Notes: a model not told the origin generated them from the letters alone. A stretch of 64,000 nt of DNA from Arcobacter cloacae (GCF_013201935.1 NZ_CP053833.1:2294001-2358000); one strand, 5' to 3'. Shown: positions 17,138-27,344, counted from the stretch's first letter. A program made the numbers and translations.

Positions 17138-19408
17138 ATGCAAAAAAATTACGTAATAGGATTTCCCCGAATTGGAGAAAAAAGAGAACTTAAAAAAGTT
17201 TTAGAAAAATATTGGTCAAAACAAACAGATTTTAATGAAGTAAAATATGTAGGTGAACAACTTAGAAAAAGACATTGGAATTATCAAAAAGAAGCAAAAA
17301 TTGAGTTTATTTCTTCAAATGACTTTTCATATTATGACAATATGTTAGATACATCTATTTTATTAGGAGCAATTCCAAAAAGATTTGAAAATCTAAAAGA
17401 TGAAGAGTTATATTTTGCAATGGCAAGAGGAAACGAAACAAGTGTTGCAATGGAAATGACAAAATGGTTTAATACAAACTATCATTATATTGTTCCTGAA
17501 ATTTCTAAAGATACAAAATTTAAATTAAATAGTAAAAAAGTGATTGAAGAGTATAAAGAGGCTTGTGAATTAGGAATAAAAACAAAAATCAATCTAATTG
17601 GTGCAATAACATATCTTGGACTTTCAAAAAGTGTGGATAATAGTGATGTTTATTTACATATAAATAGTGTAGTTGAAGTCTATAAAGAGTTGTTAGAAGA
17701 GATTTCAAAACTTGATAATGAAATTGTAGTTCAATTTGATGAGCCATTATTTGTAAAAGATTTAGATTCAAAAATTTTATCTCTAATCAAACCTGTTTAT
17801 GATGTTTTAGCAAATGTTTCACCAAATATAAAAATAGTTGTAACAACATATTTTGAACACTCAAATGAAGCTACAAAAATATTAGTTAACACTCCAATTT
17901 GGGCGTTAGGATTAGATTTTATACATGGAAATAAAAATTTTGAAGCTTTAGAGTTTATCAAAAACTCAAATAAAGTTTTAATTGCAGGAGTTATTGATGG
18001 AAGAAATGTTTGGAAAAGTAATTTTGAAGAAAAAATAAAATTACTTGAAAAAATTTCAGAAGTTGTTTCTAAAGAAAATATTATTGTTGGAACTTCTTGC
18101 TCACTTTTACATGTTCCTTTTACTTTAAATTATGAAGAGAACTTAGATAAAGAGATAAAATCTTGGTTAGCTTTTGCAAATGAAAAATTAAAAGAGTTAT
18201 CACTTATATCTAAACAATTTTTTGATTTCAAACTAAATTTAGAAGAAACAGCAACTATAAAAAGAAATATTGAAGATAACAATCAAAGAAAAATCTCTTC
18301 AAAAATTCATAATATTAAAATTCAAGAAGAATTAAAAAATCTAAAAGTTTTTGAAAGAGTTGATAAATTTCAAGATAGAATAAAAGTTCAAAGAGAATTT
18401 TTCAGATATGATTTTTTAACAACTACAACTATTGGTTCATTTCCTCAAACTCCAGAAATTAGAGAAAATAGAAAGAATTATAAAGCGAATTTAATTTCAA
18501 AAGAAGAGTATGAAGCTCAAATAAAAAAATATATTGATGATTGTGTTGCATTTCAAGATGAAATAGGACTTGATATTTTAGTTCATGGAGAACCTGAAAG
18601 AAATGACATGGTTGAGTATTTTGGAGAATTAATGGATGGTTTTGCCTTTACACAAAATGCTTGGGTTCAATCTTATGGAAGCAGATGCGTAAAACCACCT
18701 TTAATTTACGGTGATGTAAATAGAGAAAATCCTATGACAGTTGAATGGATAAAATATGCTCAAAGTAAAACTAAAAAAGTTATGAAAGGAATGTTAACAG
18801 GACCTGTAACAATTCTTAACTGGTCATTTGTAAGAGATGATATGCCAAGAAATGAGGTAGCAAAGCAAATTGCACTTGCTATAAATAAAGAAGTAGATGA
18901 TTTACAAAATGCTGGAATAAAAATGATTCAAGTTGATGAAGCAGCATTTAAAGAAGGTTATCCACTTAGAATTGAAAATATAAAAGCTTATGAAAAATGG
19001 GCAGTTGAAAACTTCCGTCTTAGTGTAAGTTGTGCAAAAGCAAATACTCAAATTCATACACATATGTGTTATAGTGAATTTAATGACATTATTAAAACTA
19101 TTGAAGCTATGGATGCGGATGTTATTTCTATTGAAACAGCACGAAGTGGAAATAGACTTTTAAGAATTTTTAAAGAAGTAGCATACAAACAAGAAATAGG
19201 ACCTGGAATTTATGATATTCATAGTCCAAGAGTTCCAAGTGTAGAAGAGATGGTAAAACAAATAAAAGCTTTAATTGAAGTTTTACCAAAAGAGCAATTA
19301 TGGATAAATCCAGATTGTGGATTAAAAACTAGAAAATGGCCTGAAGTTAAACAGAGTTTAAAAAACATGGTTGAAGCTGTAAATATTGTAAAAGCAGAAA
19401 TAAACTAG
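17138..19408 (+). CDS. metE: Cobalamin-independent methionine synthase MetE
   Basis: 756 residues, full length. It transfers the methyl group from 5-methyltetrahydropteroyl-triglutamate to homocysteine. The N-terminal folate half begins IGFPRIGEKRELKKVLE, and the C-terminal catalytic half starts near residue 430 (TTTIGSFPQTPEIRENR). Zinc ligands are visible: His and Cys in IHTHMCYSEF, a Glu in the following strand, and Cys in INPDCGLKTRKW. AAGAGG precedes ATG 17138. A perfect hairpin lies on its stop codon. Confidence 0.97.
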   Translation: MQKNYVIGFPRIGEKRELKKVLEKYWSKQTDFNEVKYVGEQLRKRHWNYQKEAKIEFISSNDFSYYDNMLDTSILLGAIPKRFENLKDEELYFAMARGNETSVAMEMTKWFNTNYHYIVPEISKDTKFKLNSKKVIEEYKEACELGIKTKINLIGAITYLGLSKSVDNSDVYLHINSVVEVYKELLEEISKLDNEIVVQFDEPLFVKDLDSKILSLIKPVYDVLANVSPNIKIVVTTYFEHSNEATKILVNTPIWALGLDFIHGNKNFEALEFIKNSNKVLIAGVIDGRNVWKSNFEEKIKLLEKISEVVSKENIIVGTSCSLLHVPFTLNYEENLDKEIKSWLAFANEKLKELSLISKQFFDFKLNLEETATIKRNIEDNNQRKISSKIHNIKIQEELKNLKVFERVDKFQDRIKVQREFFRYDFLTTTTIGSFPQTPEIRENRKNYKANLISKEEYEAQIKKYIDDCVAFQDEIGLDILVHGEPERNDMVEYFGELMDGFAFTQNAWVQSYGSRCVKPPLIYGDVNRENPMTVEWIKYAQSKTKKVMKGMLTGPVTILNWSFVRDDMPRNEVAKQIALAINKEVDDLQNAGIKMIQVDEAAFKEGYPLRIENIKAYEKWAVENFRLSVSCAKANTQIHTHMCYSEFNDIIKTIEAMDADVISIETARSGNRLLRIFKEVAYKQEIGPGIYDIHSPRVPSVEEMVKQIKALIEVLPKEQLWINPDCGLKTRKWPEVKQSLKNMVEAVNIVKAEIN

Positions 19409-19426
19409 AGCTAATGCTCTAGTTTA
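19401..19426 (+). terminator. metE 3' hairpin on the stop codon
   Basis: TAAACTAGAGC (19401-19411) and GCTCTAGTTTA (19416-19426), perfect 11 bp with a TAAT loop. The TAG stop (19406-19408) is in the left arm. No proper T run follows directly. Confidence 0.6.
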
Positions 19427-19473
19427 AAAATATGTTTTGTTATAAACATTAATTATGATAAAACATATTTTTA
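19425..19473. promoter_or_regulatory. 19-bp inverted repeat upstream of ilvA
   Basis: TAAAAATATGTTTTGTTAT (19425-19443) pairs with 19455-19473 along all 19 positions, two of them G-U, loop 11 bases. It fills most of the metE-ilvA spacer and ends 23 bases before the ilvA start. It could be a second terminator, an attenuator or an operator. Confidence 0.4.
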
Positions 19474-19496
19474 GATAATATTCGGGAATTATAAAA

Positions 19497-20717
19497 ATGA
19501 GAAAAGAAGAAATGATTACACTAAATGATATAAAAGAAGCAAAAAAAAGATTAGCAAACACAGTTTCGATGACACCTTTGATGAAAGCCCCTATTTTAAG
19601 TAAAGAAAAAAATGCAGAAATTTTTTTAAAAGAGGATAATTTACAATTAACAGGAAGTTTTAAAATTAGAGGTGCTTTTAACAGAGTTGCAATGCTTGAT
19701 GAAGCCAGAAGAAAAAATGGTGTAGTAGCTGCAAGCGCAGGAAACCATGCCCAAGGTTTAGCATTTGCAGCTCAACACTTTAACTGCGAAGCAACAATAT
19801 TTATGCCAGAAGCAACTCCTCTTACTAAAGTTTCGGGAGTTAAATCTTATGGAGCAAATGTTGTTTTAACTGGTGAAAATTTTGATGAAGCATACGCTGC
19901 TGCTACAAAATTTGCAGAAGATAATAACAAAGAGTTTATTCATCCTTTTGCAGATGATGCAGTAATTGCAGGACAAGGAACAATTGCTCTAGAAATTTTA
20001 GAAAAAATTGAAGATATTGAACATATTATCGTACCAATTGGTGGTGGTGGTTTAATCTCTGGAATTGCAATAGCTGCTAAAACAATAAATCCAAATATTA
20101 AAATAACAGGTGTAGTTGCAAGTGGCGCAAGAGGAATGAAAGACTCTTTTGAAGCAAGACTTCCTTTGGATTCTTCAAGTGTGAGAACAATTGCAGATGG
20201 AATTGCTGTTCGTGATGTAACACCTAAATTACTTGAAATTATTTTAGAATATGTTGATGAAATTGTTGAAGTTAGTGATAATGAAACTGCTAATGCCATT
20301 TTATTTTTATTAGAAAAGCATAAACTTATGGTTGAAGGAGCAGGTGCTGTTGCAACTGCTGCTATTATGCACAATAAAGTACATATTGAAAATGAAAAAG
20401 TTTGTGCGATAGTTAGTGGTGGAAATATAGATGTAACAATGTTGTCATTAATTATAGACAAAGGATTAGTAAAATCATTTAGAAAAATGAACTTAATTGT
20501 TACACTTATGGATAAACCAGGTGCATTAATGAGATTAACTGAAATATTTACAGAATGTTCAACAAATATAGTACAAATAGATTATGATAGAAATTCAGTA
20601 AAATTAGAATTTGGAGAAGCTCATGTTACTATTGCCCTTGAAACAAAAGGTGAAGAGCATCAACAATTAATAAGAGAAAATCTGAAACAAAACGGTTACA
20701 GATTTAAACAAATTTAA
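19497..20717 (+). CDS. ilvA: Threonine ammonia-lyase (threonine dehydratase) with ACT domain
   Basis: 406 residues. Fold type II PLP enzyme converting threonine to 2-oxobutanoate, the first step to isoleucine. PLP lysine in LTGSFKIRGAF, AASAGNHAQGLAFAA, and the Gly-rich phosphate loop IVPIGGGGLISG. A C-terminal ACT domain (about 335-406, LIVTLMDKPGALMRLTEIF) gives one regulatory module, as in the shorter IlvA/TdcB-with-ACT group. GGGA lies nine bases before ATG 19497. ATG 19512 (MITLNDI) is an alternative start, since many homologues begin there. The imine by-product is a RidA substrate, also encoded in the window. Confidence 0.92.
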   Translation: MRKEEMITLNDIKEAKKRLANTVSMTPLMKAPILSKEKNAEIFLKEDNLQLTGSFKIRGAFNRVAMLDEARRKNGVVAASAGNHAQGLAFAAQHFNCEATIFMPEATPLTKVSGVKSYGANVVLTGENFDEAYAAATKFAEDNNKEFIHPFADDAVIAGQGTIALEILEKIEDIEHIIVPIGGGGLISGIAIAAKTINPNIKITGVVASGARGMKDSFEARLPLDSSSVRTIADGIAVRDVTPKLLEIILEYVDEIVEVSDNETANAILFLLEKHKLMVEGAGAVATAAIMHNKVHIENEKVCAIVSGGNIDVTMLSLIIDKGLVKSFRKMNLIVTLMDKPGALMRLTEIFTECSTNIVQIDYDRNSVKLEFGEAHVTIALETKGEEHQQLIRENLKQNGYRFKQI

Positions 20718-20807
20718 TTTAATTTAATATCTTTAGAAAGTTTTTAGAAAAAAGATATTATAATCCATGCATAATTTAGTATGTAGAAACAAAAAAAAAG
20801 GAAGAAA

Positions 20808-21494
20808 ATGGAAGGAAGACTGTTTACGTTCTTGGGTGCTATTGGTGGGCATGGTCAAGAATGGATAATCTTATCACACTACATTTTAGTGCTTGGAATC
20901 ATTTTCCTAGTAGCAAGAGCAGCAACTAGAAAGTTACAATTAGTTCCATCTGGTGCGCAAAATGTAATGGAAGCATTTGTTGGTGGTATTATTAGCATGG
21001 GTGCTGATACTATGGGAGAAAAAAACGCTAGAGTTTATATGCCATTAATCGCATCTTTAGCTTTAGTTATTGTATGTTGTAACTTAATTGGTGTTATTCC
21101 AGGTTTTGAGTCTCCTACAAGTAACATCAACTTTACTTTATCTTTAGCTTTAATAGTTTTCATTTATTATAACTATTTAGGTATCAAGAAAAATGGTTTT
21201 ATTAACTATTTCAAACATTTTATGGGACCAATGCCTATATTAGCTCCATTAATGTTCCCTATTGAAATAATTTCTCATGTTTCAAGAATTATTTCTTTAT
21301 CGTTCAGGCTTTTTGGAGCAGTTAGAGGTGATGATATGTTCTTAATGGTATTATTAATGTTAGTACCTTGGATTATACCTTTATCTGGATTCTTCTTATT
21401 ATTTGCGTTTGGTATTTTACAAGCGTTTATTTTCAGTATATTAACTTATGTTTATATTGCTGGTTCAATTATGATGGAAGACCACGATCACTAG
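20808..21494 (+). CDS. atpB: ATP synthase F0 subunit a
   Basis: 228 residues, five to six membrane segments. It forms the proton half-channels against the c-ring. The essential Arg is in SLSFRLFGAVRGDD, and other conserved patches are FVGGIISMG, LIGVIPGFESPTSNINFTLS and FGILQAFIFSILTYVYI. GGAAG precedes the ATG. It stands alone, apart from other atp genes, as is usual in Campylobacterota, and ends at a strong terminator. Confidence 0.95.
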   Translation: MEGRLFTFLGAIGGHGQEWIILSHYILVLGIIFLVARAATRKLQLVPSGAQNVMEAFVGGIISMGADTMGEKNARVYMPLIASLALVIVCCNLIGVIPGFESPTSNINFTLSLALIVFIYYNYLGIKKNGFINYFKHFMGPMPILAPLMFPIEIISHVSRIISLSFRLFGAVRGDDMFLMVLLMLVPWIIPLSGFFLLFAFGILQAFIFSILTYVYIAGSIMMEDHDH

Positions 21495-21510
21495 TCTTTA
21501 GTGATTTTTC

Positions 21511-21547
21511 AAAAAGGGGAAAGAGTTTTACTCTTTCCCCTTTTTTT
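21511..21547 (+). terminator. Strong intrinsic terminator after atpB
   Basis: A perfect 15-bp stem: 21511-21525 (AAAAAGGGGAAAGAG) with 21531-21545, loop TTTTA, followed by more T. One of the clearest intrinsic terminators in the window. Confidence 0.9.
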
Positions 21548-21563
21548 ATATAAGGATTTTAAA

Positions 21564-22118
21564 ATGATTAAATATTTGATTACAGACCCCGCTTATTATA
21601 GTAATAATGAACAAATATTTAAAGAAAAACTAATTAAAGTTTTAAAAAATCATAAAATAGATATTGCTTGTTTTAGAGATAAGAAATCTAATAACTTTGA
21701 AGAATTAGCAAAAATTTTTATAGAAGTTTGTAAAAATTATAAAATAAAAAATATCCTTTTAAACTCAAATTATCATCTAGCAAAAAAACTAAATGCTACT
21801 GGAGTTCATCTAACTTCTACACAATTTAATGATATAAAAAATGCAAAAGAGTTAGGTCTATATACTATTATATCTTGCCATAATAACAATGAAATAGAAG
21901 AAGCTATAAAATCAAATATTGATGCAATAACATTTTCACCAATTTTTGAAACACCAAATAAAGGTGAACCAAAAGGTGTAGAAAAATTAAAAAAGATATT
22001 AAATCAATATAAAAATATAAATATTATTGCTCTTGGAGGAATAGTTACAAAAGAACATATAGAAGAGATATCTAAAACTAAAACTTATGGATTTGCTTCT
22101 ATTAGATATTTTATTTAA
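21564..22118 (+). CDS. ThiE/TenI-like thiamine phosphate synthase family protein
   Basis: 184 residues from ATG 21564, with AAGGA eight bases upstream. An earlier in-frame start at 21501 would run through the atpB terminator and is rejected. TIM-barrel motifs: IKYLITDPAYY, GVHLTS, ISCHN, ITFSPIFETPNKGEPKG and IIALGGI phosphate loop. ThiE joins hydroxymethylpyrimidine-PP and thiazole-P, while TenI isomerises the thiazole. The short length and the HxT/FSPxFxTPSK-like site favour the TenI or Campylobacterota ThiE branch. Its stop overlaps that of convergent addA by 4 bases. Confidence 0.8.
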   Translation: MIKYLITDPAYYSNNEQIFKEKLIKVLKNHKIDIACFRDKKSNNFEELAKIFIEVCKNYKIKNILLNSNYHLAKKLNATGVHLTSTQFNDIKNAKELGLYTIISCHNNNEIEEAIKSNIDAITFSPIFETPNKGEPKGVEKLKKILNQYKNINIIALGGIVTKEHIEEISKTKTYGFASIRYFI

Positions 22119-24847
22119 ACTTCATAAACTACACAATTATCTGATTTTAAATAAACTAAATAAGATTTTACATTTGATGTATCAAATATAGATTTTATAG
22201 CTTTTTTATAATGTGAAACTTGTAATTTATGTTCTTGTAACTCTTCTTTTGTAGTTTTATAATCAATTATATAAAAACAATCATCCTTAATTAAAAGAAG
22301 GTCAATGATTTTTATCTCCTCTTTATAAATCAAAGATTGTTCAGTTATAAACATACTATTATTAATCAAAGATTGAAAAGTATTATTATTTATTAATAAA
22401 TATAATCGATTTTTAATATCTATAAAATCACTTTCATCTAAAAAATTAGAATATCTTGTTTTTACCAAATTAATCACATAATCAATATTTGATTCTTTAA
22501 ACTCAGTAATCATTTCTAAACAATAATGTGTTGCTAGTCCAAAATATTTTGCGTGAAGATGGTCAACTTCAAACTCTTTTTCTTTACTAATTGGTTTTTC
22601 TTGTGTTCCCAAATTTAAAGGTGAATATGAAACTATTTTTTTCTCTTCAATATTTTTTATTTGATTTGAACTCTCTATAATTTTTCCAATTTTACAATTG
22701 CTCATACTTAATATATCAAAAACTGATGATTTACTTTTTTTAAAAATAATCATATTATTTTTAGCTCTTGTCATTGCTACATACAAAATATTGATTTCAT
22801 CATCTAAACTTAGTGCTTTTTCTTTTTTTATTGCATTTTCATACTCTTTATTAAAATTTTCATAACCTTTTATTTTATAAAAGATATTTTTTAATTCTAA
22901 ATTTTCATATTCAAATAAAAGCGATGATTTATCCACATTTTTTCTTTTTATTCTATCAAGTAAAATAACAGTATGAAACTCTAAACCTTTTGATTTAAAT
23001 ATTGTAAGAATTTGAAGTCCTATTGATTCATTATTTACCATATTAGCTTCAAGCTTATCTATTTCATAAACAAAATCTACAATATTATTAAACTCTGAGC
23101 TTACTTCGATTAATTTAATAATATTTTCATCAATGATTTTTAATCTTTTAGATAACTCTTTGATTAATTCTTGTATAGATTTTTCATTTAAATTTATTTC
23201 TAAATCTAAAGTTGTTAAAAGTTCATTCCCAATTATTGAGTTTAAATTCTCTTTATAAATCTCTTCTTTAAAATAGATATACTTTATTGCATTTATAATA
23301 GCTTTTACATTTTGTTGATTTATAAGTTTTGAGGTCATTTCAGTAGAAATTTTCATATCAGGAAATTTTTGTTTTAGATAATAATATAAAGATAAAACAT
23401 CATCATTTGTATATGTTAAAATAGCAATATCATTAAAATTCACTCCACTTTTTAATAACTCTTCAATTTTGATTACAATATTTACAAACTTCTCATCTTC
23501 TTCTAATGCATCATCAATTATTACTTCAACAAAACCATCTTTTGCTACTGATTCTTGTTTAAAATATTCATAATTTGGAAGTTTTAGAAAAAGTTCATTT
23601 ACAAAATTTATGATATTTTCACAAGACCTATAATTTGTATTTAGAACTTCTACTTCTAAAACACTATTCGAATTTGCAACATAATCAAAGAGTTCTCTTT
23701 TCCCACCTCTAAATCTATAAATTGATTGTTTTGTATCTCCAACATAAAAAAATGTTTTAAATTTTGTAGTATCACCTGAGAGAATCTCTTTAATTAATGG
23801 TTCTAATATTTTATATTGTAAAAGTGAAGTATCTTGAAACTCGTCAATTAAAATATGAGAATATGTGGAATCAAGTCTAAAATATAAAAAATCTTTATCT
23901 ATTTTTGTAGATAATAATTCATAAACTAAATTTGAAATATCATTAAATTCTAAATAGTTTTTGTTTTTATTAAACTCTAATTTAAACTCTTTAAACATTA
24001 AAAATAGTTCAAACAGTTTATTTAAACTATATCCTGCTCTTATTTTATAGTATAAAGTTATATCTTTTTTTAATTCAATAAAATATGCTTCAATTGTCTC
24101 ATTTGCACATTTTTTAAAATATGAATATTCAGATAAACTATCTTTTTCAAGCCAAGTTTTCCCAAATAATTCATCAAATTTCTCAAAATCAACCGCTTTT
24201 TTTGCACTTGCACTTGCAACACTACAATTTAAAATAAATTCTTTAATCTTATAAGCATTTTCTAAAACTTTATCTTTTTGAAAATCAATTAATTTTGCAT
24301 CTATATTTAGAACTTCTACTTTTTCATTTTTTTCTAAAAGCATTTTAAATAGTTCAAATATTGAATTAAATTTCTTTTTTTCATAAAAAGAAAAATCTAT
24401 TAAAGTTTCAAATTGATTAGCATTTAATGATTGCAAAAACTTCATACTTAAAGCTTCAATATCATCCTCTTTTATCTCAAAATCATCACTAATTCCAATA
24501 TATCCACAAAATTCTCTTAATATCTTATTTACAAATTTATCTATTGTAAAAATAGATAGATTCGCACTTGAAAAGGATTTTATCAAAAACGACTTTTTCC
24601 CTAATATATCTTGCTTTGACATATTTGATTGTTCGATAATTGCATTCAAATATGCTTCATCATCCCCTAAAGTAAGAAGAGTTTTATATATTCTTTCACT
24701 CATTTCATTTGCAGCTTTATTTGTAAATGTAAGAGTTAAAATTTCATTTGGTTTTGCACCAAGTAAGAGTAAACAAACATAACGAACTGTTAATGCAAAA
24801 GTTTTACCACTTCCTGCACTGGCTTTTAAAGCTAAATAATTTTTCAT
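22115..24847 (-). CDS. addA: AddA/RecB-type ATP-dependent helicase-nuclease
   Basis: 910 residues from ATG 24847 (MKNYLALKASAGSGKTF); a start at 24862 adds five residues without a ribosome site. UvrD-superfamily helicase motifs: Walker A ASAGSGKT at the N-terminus, LTLTFTNKAANEM, ILIDEFQDTS (motif II), GDTKQSIYRFRGG (motif III), LTIFKSKGLEFHTVILLD and NILYVAMTRAKNNM (motif VI). A C-terminal RecB-family nuclease is intact (IDLLLIKDD...IIDYKTTKEE, Q..Y). It resects double-strand breaks to load RecA. The partner AddB is not next to it. Confidence 0.9.
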   Translation of the reverse strand: MKNYLALKASAGSGKTFALTVRYVCLLLLGAKPNEILTLTFTNKAANEMSERIYKTLLTLGDDEAYLNAIIEQSNMSKQDILGKKSFLIKSFSSANLSIFTIDKFVNKILREFCGYIGISDDFEIKEDDIEALSMKFLQSLNANQFETLIDFSFYEKKKFNSIFELFKMLLEKNEKVEVLNIDAKLIDFQKDKVLENAYKIKEFILNCSVASASAKKAVDFEKFDELFGKTWLEKDSLSEYSYFKKCANETIEAYFIELKKDITLYYKIRAGYSLNKLFELFLMFKEFKLEFNKNKNYLEFNDISNLVYELLSTKIDKDFLYFRLDSTYSHILIDEFQDTSLLQYKILEPLIKEILSGDTTKFKTFFYVGDTKQSIYRFRGGKRELFDYVANSNSVLEVEVLNTNYRSCENIINFVNELFLKLPNYEYFKQESVAKDGFVEVIIDDALEEDEKFVNIVIKIEELLKSGVNFNDIAILTYTNDDVLSLYYYLKQKFPDMKISTEMTSKLINQQNVKAIINAIKYIYFKEEIYKENLNSIIGNELLTTLDLEINLNEKSIQELIKELSKRLKIIDENIIKLIEVSSEFNNIVDFVYEIDKLEANMVNNESIGLQILTIFKSKGLEFHTVILLDRIKRKNVDKSSLLFEYENLELKNIFYKIKGYENFNKEYENAIKKEKALSLDDEINILYVAMTRAKNNMIIFKKSKSSVFDILSMSNCKIGKIIESSNQIKNIEEKKIVSYSPLNLGTQEKPISKEKEFEVDHLHAKYFGLATHYCLEMITEFKESNIDYVINLVKTRYSNFLDESDFIDIKNRLYLLINNNTFQSLINNSMFITEQSLIYKEEIKIIDLLLIKDDCFYIIDYKTTKEELQEHKLQVSHYKKAIKSIFDTSNVKSYLVYLKSDNCVVYEV

Positions 24848-24954
24848 AAAAGAATAATACAAAAGTTACAATTATAAACACTATAATTCTTTTTTAGTTA
24901 ATAAGATTCTTTTAGATATAATCTTGCTTTAAAAATCATTTAGGATAAGTTTAT

Positions 24955-25854
24955 ATGCAAAAAAAACATCAAAAAGTTCAAACCCTACTTGACGCAATCC
25001 CATATATAAAAAAATTCTTTGGAAAAACTGTTGTTATTAAATATGGTGGTTCTGCTCAAACAAGCCCTGATTTAAAAGAGAAATTTGCGGAAGATATAGT
25101 ATTGTTATCTCTGCTTGGAATTAAACCTGTTATTGTTCATGGTGGAGGTGCTAGAATTACTGAATTATTAACTAAATTAGAAATTCCTTCTCATTTTGTA
25201 GATGGACATAGAGTTACTTGCCAAGAGAGTATGAGAGTTGTTGAAATGGTTTTAAGTGGTGAAATCAACAAAAATATCACCTCTTTATTAAATCATCATG
25301 GCGCAAAAGCTATTGGTATTTCAGGAAAAGACTCAAGTATTATAAATGCTATTCCAAAAGATGGTGGGAAGTTTGGGTTTACAGGTGAAATCACAAAAGT
25401 AAATGGTGAGATGATAAATAATTTAATAAAAGAAGGATTTATCCCTGTTATTGCTCCAATTGCTGATAGTGCTGAACCTAATCATCCAGGATTTAATATA
25501 AATGCTGATGTTGCAGCTTGCGAAATTGCAGTTGCAGTTAAAGCACAAAAAGTACTTTTTTTAACTGATACAATAGGTGTTTTAGATAAAGAAGGAAAAT
25601 TAATAGAAACTTTAGATAAAGATGATGTTGAAGCATATAAAAAAGATGGAACAATTGCTGGTGGAATGATTCCTAAAGTTGATTCGTGTATTGATGCTAT
25701 TTATAATGGAGTTAATAAAGCTCATATTATAGATGGAAGAGTTGAGCACTCAATTTTACTTGAGTTATTTACAAGCGATGGAATCGGAACACAATTTTTA
25801 AGAAGAGATAACCCAAACAATGGCATAGATATGCAAAAACTATTAGAAAATTAA
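24955..25854 (+). CDS. argB: Acetylglutamate kinase
   Basis: 299 residues. It phosphorylates N-acetylglutamate in arginine synthesis. Amino acid kinase motifs: VVIKYGGSAQTSPDLKEKFAEDIVLLS, PVIVHGGGARI, RVTCQESMRVVEMVLSGEINKNI, NINADVAACEIAVAVKAQKVLFLTDT (given here in parts) and GTIAGGMIPKVDSC with the catalytic Lys. AGGATAA precedes the ATG. The thrC gene starts 8 bases after its stop, implying an operon. Divergent from addA. Confidence 0.96.
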   Translation: MQKKHQKVQTLLDAIPYIKKFFGKTVVIKYGGSAQTSPDLKEKFAEDIVLLSLLGIKPVIVHGGGARITELLTKLEIPSHFVDGHRVTCQESMRVVEMVLSGEINKNITSLLNHHGAKAIGISGKDSSIINAIPKDGGKFGFTGEITKVNGEMINNLIKEGFIPVIAPIADSAEPNHPGFNINADVAACEIAVAVKAQKVLFLTDTIGVLDKEGKLIETLDKDDVEAYKKDGTIAGGMIPKVDSCIDAIYNGVNKAHIIDGRVEHSILLELFTSDGIGTQFLRRDNPNNGIDMQKLLEN

Positions 25855-25862
25855 GGAATAAT

Positions 25863-27344
25863 ATGAATTTTATTGAAACAAGAGGAAATGATGGAATTAA
25901 GCCAATTGAAGTACCATTTAGTGAAGCAATACTAAATCCAAGTACTTCTTTTGGAGGATTGTATGTACCAAAAGAGTTACCTAAACTACAAGAAAACTTT
26001 ATTTTAAACCATGTTAATTCTTCATATAAAGAGTTAGCATATGATATTTTAAAAGCTTTCGAAATTGATATTGATGAAAATGAAATTAAAAAAGCTTTAG
26101 ATTTATATGATAATTTCGATGATGCTTCAAATCCTTGTCCTGTAGTTAAAGTTAAAGATGATTTATTTGTACATGAACAATATCATGGACCTACACGTGC
26201 TTTTAAAGATATGGCATTGCAACCTTTTGGTTCTATTTTAAGTTCTATTGCAAAAAAAAGAGATGAAAAATATCTAATTTTAGCTGCAACTTCTGGAGAT
26301 ACGGGACCAGCAGCTCTTAATACTTTTAAAAATAAAGAAAATATCCAAGTTGTATGTTTATATCCAGATGGGGGAACTAGCGATGTTCAAAGACTTCAAA
26401 TGGTTTGTGAAGATGGAAAAAATTTAAAAGTTTTAGGAATTAAAGGAAATTTTGATGATGCACAAAGCGCACTAAAAAATCTTCTTGCATCTAAAACTTT
26501 TAAAGAAGAGTTAGAAAAAGATAATATCAAACTAAGTGCTGCAAACTCTGTAAATTTTGGAAGAATTATTTTTCAAATAATTTATCATTTTTGGTCGTAC
26601 ATACAACTTTTAAAACAAAATGAAATCACTTTTGGTGAAAAAATTTATTTAGTAGTTCCAAGTGGAAATTTCGGAAATGTTTTAGGAGCATTTTATGCTC
26701 AAGAGATGGGACTTCCAATTGAAAAACTTTTAGTTGCTTCTAATGAAAATAATATTTTAACTCAATGGATAAATACAGGTATTTATGATATTAGAGGTAA
26801 AGAATTAAAACTGACTAAATCTCCTGCGATGGATATTTTAAAATCATCAAATATAGAAAGAGTAATCTATTCACTTTTTGGAGCTAAAAGAACGAAAGAG
26901 TTAATGGAAGATTTAAATAGTAACAATGTTTTTAAAATGAGTGAAACTGAAACAAAAGAATTACAAAAATATTTTTCTGCAGTTTATTCAGATGATACTT
27001 TTGGAACAAAAAAAATAAAAGAGTTTTTAGACAATGGATATTTGATGGATCCACATACTGCAACTTGTATAAAAGCTTATGAAGAGCTAAAAGAAAAACC
27101 TCTAAAAACTGTTATTTATTCAACAGCGGAGTGGACAAAATTTTCTCCTACTGTTTTAAATGCTTTAAATCAAAACGATGAAAAATACGCTGATAAAGAT
27201 GCATTAGAAGAGATATCAACAAAATACAATGCATTATTATCGCAAAGTATTAAAGAATTATTTAATGCTAAAATCAATCACTCTTTAGTTATCGAAAAAG
27301 AGAAAATTGAATCTGAAATTGTAAACTTTATTAGAAAATCATAA
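25863..27344 (+). CDS. thrC: Threonine synthase
   Basis: 493 residues, the long fold-II form. It converts O-phosphohomoserine, made by ThrB (also in this window), to threonine. Signatures: N-terminal RGNDGIKPIEVPFSEAIL, the PLP lysine in GPTRAFKDMALQPFG near residue 115, AATSGDTGPAALN, and the phosphate loop VPSGNFGNVLGA. GGAATA precedes the ATG. The stop codon lies in the loop of a perfect hairpin. Confidence 0.96.
   Translation: MNFIETRGNDGIKPIEVPFSEAILNPSTSFGGLYVPKELPKLQENFILNHVNSSYKELAYDILKAFEIDIDENEIKKALDLYDNFDDASNPCPVVKVKDDLFVHEQYHGPTRAFKDMALQPFGSILSSIAKKRDEKYLILAATSGDTGPAALNTFKNKENIQVVCLYPDGGTSDVQRLQMVCEDGKNLKVLGIKGNFDDAQSALKNLLASKTFKEELEKDNIKLSAANSVNFGRIIFQIIYHFWSYIQLLKQNEITFGEKIYLVVPSGNFGNVLGAFYAQEMGLPIEKLLVASNENNILTQWINTGIYDIRGKELKLTKSPAMDILKSSNIERVIYSLFGAKRTKELMEDLNSNNVFKMSETETKELQKYFSAVYSDDTFGTKKIKEFLDNGYLMDPHTATCIKAYEELKEKPLKTVIYSTAEWTKFSPTVLNALNQNDEKYADKDALEEISTKYNALLSQSIKELFNAKINHSLVIEKEKIESEIVNFIRKS

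Noticed and set aside
17002-17193. Open frame overlapping the Cys-rich gene and the metE start
   Set aside because: No ribosome site, composition of a shifted frame, and metE begins inside it.
19940-20461. Long minus-strand open frame (173 codons)
   Set aside because: Lies wholly inside ilvA, Ser/Thr/Ile-rich shadow composition, no ribosome site.
21501-21563. N-terminal extension of the ThiE/TenI-like protein
   Set aside because: Would translate through the atpB terminator; ATG 21564 has a good AAGGA site.
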